A DNA stretch of 18,550 bases, taken from contig CABQMD010000006.1 of NCBI GenBank assembly GCA_902465145.1, positions 1 through 18,550 on the forward strand, given 5' to 3'. A program made the position numbers and the translations under genes. The notes beneath the pieces are model-generated. The model was not told the origin of the DNA and did not search any database. It worked only from the letters and a program-made list of their open reading frames with translations. Position 1 is the stretch's first letter; the number at the start of each line of letters is the position of its first letter. Shown here piece by piece: positions 14,892 to 18,550 of the stretch. This DNA is from an uncultured Succinatimonas sp. Its GTDB lineage: Bacteria; Pseudomonadota; Gammaproteobacteria; Enterobacterales; Succinivibrionaceae.

Positions 14892-14916
14892 ACAAATAGT
14901 AATAACTGCTATTTGT
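14892..14916. repeat. 8-bp dyad upstream of the binding protein/kinase pair
   Basis: ACAAATAG (14892-14899) and CTATTTGT (14909-14916) are exact inverted repeats separated by 9 bases, the geometry of an operator for a dimeric regulator. It lies about 140 bp before the binding-protein start. Of the 343 bases between lpp and that gene, the terminators, the possible small peptide and this dyad are all I can point to. Confidence 0.35.
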
Positions 14917-15053
14917 TAAATTCAGCTTAGCTTAGATGATATTTTGTCTGAGAAGCAGGGATTACTCTTGAAAAACTTTCAGTAAAATTTCAGATAAACG
15001 ACAACTGTCATAATGTGATCTCTGTTTTGGCAGTGTTGAAATATTTACCCAAA

Positions 15054-15866
15054 ATGCCTTTTATAACAATAAAAAAAACATTAATTAAAATCTTTTCGGC
15101 TTTATGTATTTTTTCTGTTTTGGCGATACAGATATCAAACTGCGAAGCAGCTCAGGTAAAAAAAATAGTATTTGGAACGGATATCTACCCGCCTTATGTT
15201 CTGGTGAACGAGCAAGGGAAATTGACAGGAATCGATTGTGAACTTGCTGAGGAAGCAGGAAAACGGATGGGATTTAGGCCTGAATTTGTTGTTATTGATT
15301 GGGCTAAAAAGAAAGATTTGCTTCAAAGCGGAGAAATAGACGGGATCTGGTCGTGTTTTACCATGAGCGGCAGGGAAAATGATTTCACCTGGGCTGGTCC
15401 TTATCTTGGAAGCAATCAATCCGTACTCGTGAAGAATGACAGCGATATATACAAATTAAGCAATTTGAACGGCAGAAGTCTGTGTGTTCAAAATACAACT
15501 GTTCCGGACAGCATTTTTGAAGGCGGTTATAAAGTAAACAAGACGTTGCCGGTTTTGTCTGAATTAGTGATATTTTCAACAATAGAAGATTGTCTGGCTG
15601 CTTTAAGACAAAACGGTTGTGATGCCGTTGCCGCCCATGAAGAGGCTTTGCTGTTTACTGTGAACGAAGGCGGCTACAGAATTTTGGAAGAACCTCTTGA
15701 AACGGTGGGAATTGGTGTGGCCTTTCGCGGCAACAACAGTTATTTTGCCGATTCTTTGACCAAGACCTTTGATCAGATGCGTAAAGAAGGTTTCATTAAA
15801 AGGATAGTTAAAAAGTATCATTTGCGTTATCACGAGCCGCCTGAGCTTTCTCAAAGATCGAAATAA
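15054..15866 (+). CDS. Periplasmic solute-binding protein, family 3, next to a sensor kinase
   Basis: A 270-residue precursor: basic start, hydrophobic core and a signal peptide ending about NCEA (residue 32), then an SBP_bac_3 (HisJ/GlnH-type) domain. Visible landmarks are FGTDIYPPYVLVNEQGKLTGID (the start of lobe 1), the carboxylate-binding Arg107 in TMSGREND, FTWAGPY (111-117), and the C-terminal FDQMRKEGFIKRIVKKY. At the place of the Asp that binds the ligand amine (Asp161 in HisJ) I read His195 (GCDAVAAHEE), so the ligand may not be a standard alpha-amino acid. No ABC permease or ATPase follows; a hybrid kinase starts 4 bases after the stop, suggesting a sensory rather than transport role. 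The start is uncertain: ATG 15054 gives the best signal peptide, but no ribosome site is seen for it or for GTG 15015. Confidence 0.8.
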   Translation: MPFITIKKTLIKIFSALCIFSVLAIQISNCEAAQVKKIVFGTDIYPPYVLVNEQGKLTGIDCELAEEAGKRMGFRPEFVVIDWAKKKDLLQSGEIDGIWSCFTMSGRENDFTWAGPYLGSNQSVLVKNDSDIYKLSNLNGRSLCVQNTTVPDSIFEGGYKVNKTLPVLSELVIFSTIEDCLAALRQNGCDAVAAHEEALLFTVNEGGYRILEEPLETVGIGVAFRGNNSYFADSLTKTFDQMRKEGFIKRIVKKYHLRYHEPPELSQRSK

Positions 15867-15870
15867 AAAT

Positions 15871-18339
15871 ATGCTTAATATTCAAATAAAGAGGGTGAAT
15901 TGCTTCGTCTATATGGCGGTGTTCTTTGTTGTAGCAGGAATCGCCAGTTTGGGGATAGTTTATACGGTAACCACTGAGCTTGCGTTAGAAGAGGCTCAGA
16001 AAGATTTATCCTCATCTCTTGATAACGTCAAGAAATCTGTCAGCAGTTATGAAGAATACACATTGGCCAGCAACACGAGACAGCTTCTATCCCTAAAAGA
16101 AAGAGCTCGCTATGTTCGTGATTGTTTGCATTTTTCAGCGGATATGCGAGCAAATCGTTTGAACGATTTGCTTAAAACGCAGTTCGTTGACGGTTATTTG
16201 ATTTTTAACGGTGACGAACAGGTGGAATTGCAGAGTTCACCTGCAGCTTGGCGCATATGGAAACATACTTTAGGACAAACAGCAGCTCATAATTTTAAAG
16301 CAGCAGGAAAGAGTTTGTCTTTTATGAGAAGTGAGGAATTGAACGAGTACGAACTAGACTTAGCGGTTATAGCTCGCGATGATGCCGATGGATTCGTTTT
16401 TATTTATAACGATAAGTCTGCCGACTCCGGCGTACGTATGAACGTCGAAGATTTTCTTAAAGGTCGTTATTATCGCAACAACAGCATTCTGTTTTTAACA
16501 GATTATAAAGGAGATATCTCTTTTTCAGGTGATCCTAAACTTAATGGACTGGTCGATCTTATTCGTCAGGATCAGTCTCAGACAAAGGATATGAAGAGGA
16601 TAAAACTTGGTGGTGAAGAGTGGTTCGGTATGAGCCGCGGTTATCGCAGGAATGTGTTTTACATGTTTTCTCCTGTCGATGCTGTTTTTTTGACGCGTGA
16701 TTTTGCAATGCTGTTGTCGGTAAGTTTTGTCGGAATGTTCGTATTCATGCTCCTGACTACCTTGGTTTATTTTCAATGGAAAAGCAAGCGCAGAGAAAAA
16801 AAACACGAGCATATTCTGGCCATTACTACCAAACTCTTTGAGACAGTCATTATTTACGATGCCATGAAAGATAAGTGGCTTGCCATCAAGTTGCCTGAAA
16901 AAAATCAGATCCTGTTTTCCGAAGCCAAGAGTGTTAAAGATATTTTAAAAACGGTGATCAGAATCTATTCGACTACAGATAAGAATAATGAAATCATTCG
17001 TTTCTTGGATTGGGAGTACCTTAAAAACAGATTGCATCACGGTTTGTGTACTTTGTGTGAGCTTGAAGACAGCAACGGCAAATGGCATTGCATCAGAGTA
17101 GAGCCTTGTGCAAGTTCGGAGAATAAATCTCAAGGCTCTTTTCTGCTTACCGTGTACAGTGCCGATGTGGTTCATCGCGAGGAAAATGAGTTGTTGGCTG
17201 AATTGAAAGCCAGCGTAATTTGCAGAAAAAATGAAACGCTCAGAGTGAGCAGCTTCGTCGGACGTTTGAGCCAATCGCTCAAATCTTCGATGTCAAAAAT
17301 GCAGGAATGGCTTGCACACAGTGAACGTTCTTGCGACGATGCAGAAAAAGTTAAATTTTACCGAGGGTTAATGCAAGAGCGCATTGTCAGTATAAACAGT
17401 ATTATGAATGCCCTTTTGACTTTGGTAAAACTAAAAATCGGTAAAATTCAACTTGATGATACCGTATTTGACCTTTGTTATTTATTGCAGGATGTGTCTG
17501 ATACCGTAGGGAAACGCTCCGGAGTAAAAGTTTCATATATAAGAAACGGCGAAAATGAACTGATGGTTAAGGGCAGTCAGTTGCATCTGCGTCAAATCCT
17601 TGTTCATCTGATGGATAATGCCATTCGCTATACACCTGAGGGCGGATCTGTACAGTTACGTTGCCGTGAGATTTTTTATTGCGGACGTGAACGTTGGTAT
17701 GAGCTTTCTGTAAGTGATAACGGCGAAGGGATGAGTGAAGAGTTCAAGCCTAAATGTTTTGAGGTCATGGCACAAGAAGATCCCTATGCTAAAAATGGTT
17801 TATGCGGGACTGGACTGGCTATGGTAAAGCATATAGTCGAACAGATGTCCGGATGTATTTCCGTGATGAGTTGTAAACACGTGGGGACTACTTTCAAACT
17901 GCGTTTACCGTTTGAAGCGGTTTGTGATGTTCCTAAGTCTGGGCATGAAGATATTTCCTTTGAAGGGAAAAAGGTTTTGCTTGCCGATGACAATGAATTT
18001 GCTCTTGAGTATGAAGAATTCGTGTTGAACGATCTTGGATTTAGTGTTGTATGTACGCGAGGAAGTAGGGAAGCTTTGGATTTGTATAAAAAATCGGCAC
18101 CTAACGAATTCTCCGTGATCTTCCTTGATATTGCCATGCTTGATTCAGACAGTTGCGAGGTGGCACGTATTATCAGAAACTCATCGCGCAAAGACAGTAT
18201 GAATACTCCCATAATAGCAATTTCCCCTAATGCTTATGTAGACGACAGAGGTCGTTGTATTGAAGCAGGGATGAATGATTGTCTAAGTAAACCTTTGAAT
18301 AAGAATTCTTTGACAAAAGTTTTGGAAAAATATTTGTGA
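15871..18339 (+). CDS. Hybrid sensor kinase-like protein without the phospho-acceptor His
   Basis: An 822-residue membrane protein. TM1 is about 12-34, a periplasmic region spans about 35-276, and TM2 about 277-300. A cytoplasmic PAS-like region (about 315-435) is followed by a DHp-like helical pair (about 455-525), an HATPase_c domain (about 565-682) and a C-terminal receiver (about 700-822). In the DHp domain the expected SHE(I/L)RTP reads SQSLKSS, so the phospho-acceptor His is Gln468 and the Pro is gone. The ATPase side looks intact: N-box HLMDNAIRYTPEG (N583), DNGEGM (616-621), GTGLAM (646-651). The receiver keeps D706, D707, D753 and K807, with Ser785 at the usual Thr. It lies 4 bp after the binding protein and is likely co-transcribed. 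It may signal without autophosphorylation, act as a phosphatase, or depend on a partner kinase. Confidence 0.85.
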   Translation: MLNIQIKRVNCFVYMAVFFVVAGIASLGIVYTVTTELALEEAQKDLSSSLDNVKKSVSSYEEYTLASNTRQLLSLKERARYVRDCLHFSADMRANRLNDLLKTQFVDGYLIFNGDEQVELQSSPAAWRIWKHTLGQTAAHNFKAAGKSLSFMRSEELNEYELDLAVIARDDADGFVFIYNDKSADSGVRMNVEDFLKGRYYRNNSILFLTDYKGDISFSGDPKLNGLVDLIRQDQSQTKDMKRIKLGGEEWFGMSRGYRRNVFYMFSPVDAVFLTRDFAMLLSVSFVGMFVFMLLTTLVYFQWKSKRREKKHEHILAITTKLFETVIIYDAMKDKWLAIKLPEKNQILFSEAKSVKDILKTVIRIYSTTDKNNEIIRFLDWEYLKNRLHHGLCTLCELEDSNGKWHCIRVEPCASSENKSQGSFLLTVYSADVVHREENELLAELKASVICRKNETLRVSSFVGRLSQSLKSSMSKMQEWLAHSERSCDDAEKVKFYRGLMQERIVSINSIMNALLTLVKLKIGKIQLDDTVFDLCYLLQDVSDTVGKRSGVKVSYIRNGENELMVKGSQLHLRQILVHLMDNAIRYTPEGGSVQLRCREIFYCGRERWYELSVSDNGEGMSEEFKPKCFEVMAQEDPYAKNGLCGTGLAMVKHIVEQMSGCISVMSCKHVGTTFKLRLPFEAVCDVPKSGHEDISFEGKKVLLADDNEFALEYEEFVLNDLGFSVVCTRGSREALDLYKKSAPNEFSVIFLDIAMLDSDSCEVARIIRNSSRKDSMNTPIIAISPNAYVDDRGRCIEAGMNDCLSKPLNKNSLTKVLEKYL

Positions 18340-18356
18340 GTACCTAACTGATTAAA

Positions 18357-18380
18357 TTTCCGTCACTTCGGCGGCGGAAA
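18357..18380 (+). repeat. Hairpin just after the hybrid kinase gene
   Basis: TTTCCGTC (18357-18364) pairs with GGCGGAAA (18373-18380) through one G:T pair around an 8-nt loop. No T-tract follows directly, so it is a poor intrinsic terminator; it may stabilise the 3' end or assist Rho-dependent stopping. Confidence 0.45.
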
Positions 18381-18432
18381 AGCATGTTAATGAAAAAAAA
18401 TTTTTTAAAAATAAATACCTGCCATTAAATTA

Positions 18433-18540
18433 AAGACCGAGCGGCTTAAGATTGCATGCATGAATGAGCGGTAATGGAATCGACCTGCGGTCTTGTTCTT
18501 TGTAAGCAGATGGAAACGGGGGTCATGGTTTAATGCAATC
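18433..18540 (+). other. Unassigned non-coding segment with nested complementary arms
   Basis: Two distant inverted repeats occur here: AAGACCG (18433-18439) with CGGTCTT (18488-18494), and GATTGCA (18450-18456) with TGCAATC (18534-18540). They interleave rather than nest fully, so both could form only as a pseudoknot or as alternatives. An AT-rich, promoter-like tract (18391-18432) precedes them. No ORF of note runs through. It could be a leader RNA, riboswitch or small RNA continuing past the window edge; I recognise no known RNA family. Confidence 0.3.
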
Positions 18541-18550
18541 GGCCGGAAGA

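Noticed and set aside
17784..18212. 142-residue minus-strand ORF
   Set aside because: Antisense to the receiver domain of the hybrid kinase, which is clearly coding on the plus strand.
18433..18550. tmRNA, SRP RNA or RNase P RNA at the right edge
   Set aside because: The GGAATCGAC and CCGGAAGA stretches resemble short pieces of these RNAs, but the required flanking conserved segments are absent or differ.

Overview
The window reads as an AT-leaning stretch of a Gram-negative gammaproteobacterial chromosome. The support is a Braun-type murein lipoprotein (lpp), a GlnB-type PII protein, LuxS, GmhB of LPS heptose synthesis and a YdgA/DUF945-like envelope protein. A host in or near Aeromonadales/Succinivibrionaceae would fit, but that is inference. 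No rRNA, tRNA, CRISPR array, transposase or integrase is visible.

Layout, left to right. (1) 1-2520, plus strand: the terminator of an upstream gene, a strong hairpin, a DUF945-like envelope protein, and a pseudaminic acid synthase (pseI) that overlaps it by 8 bp. (2) 2541-10508, minus strand: a complete phosphate block in the order pstS-pstC-pstA-pstB-phoU-phoB-phoR, followed by a class II fructose-1,6-bisphosphatase (glpX) with its own terminator. PstSCAB imports phosphate, PhoU couples transport to signalling, and PhoR/PhoB regulate transcription. Three TGTTRA repeats upstream of pstS are the best candidate PhoB site. (3) 10541-11202, minus strand: a two-helix membrane protein of the superinfection-exclusion-B (SieB)-like family with its own terminator. 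(4) 11354-13542, plus strand: a compact operon of glnB, a lipoprotein resembling a lytic transglycosylase but lacking the catalytic Glu, luxS and gmhB, closed by a strong terminator. (5) 13744-14205: a lone UreE-like protein lacking the two conserved histidines of the nickel site and carrying an N-terminal CxxC. (6) 14483-14801: lpp with two consecutive terminators. (7) 15054-18339: a periplasmic solute-binding protein 4 bp upstream of an 822-residue hybrid sensor kinase whose phospho-acceptor His appears to be replaced by Gln. (8) 18340-18550: a non-coding edge containing nested inverted repeats, possibly the start of an RNA gene or a long leader.

Most of the window is ordinary housekeeping. 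The parts most worth following up are degenerate versions of known folds kept as intact genes: the Glu-less transglycosylase inside the glnB-luxS operon, the His-less UreE, and the binding-protein/His-less hybrid kinase pair. All family calls and alignments were made by eye without database searches.
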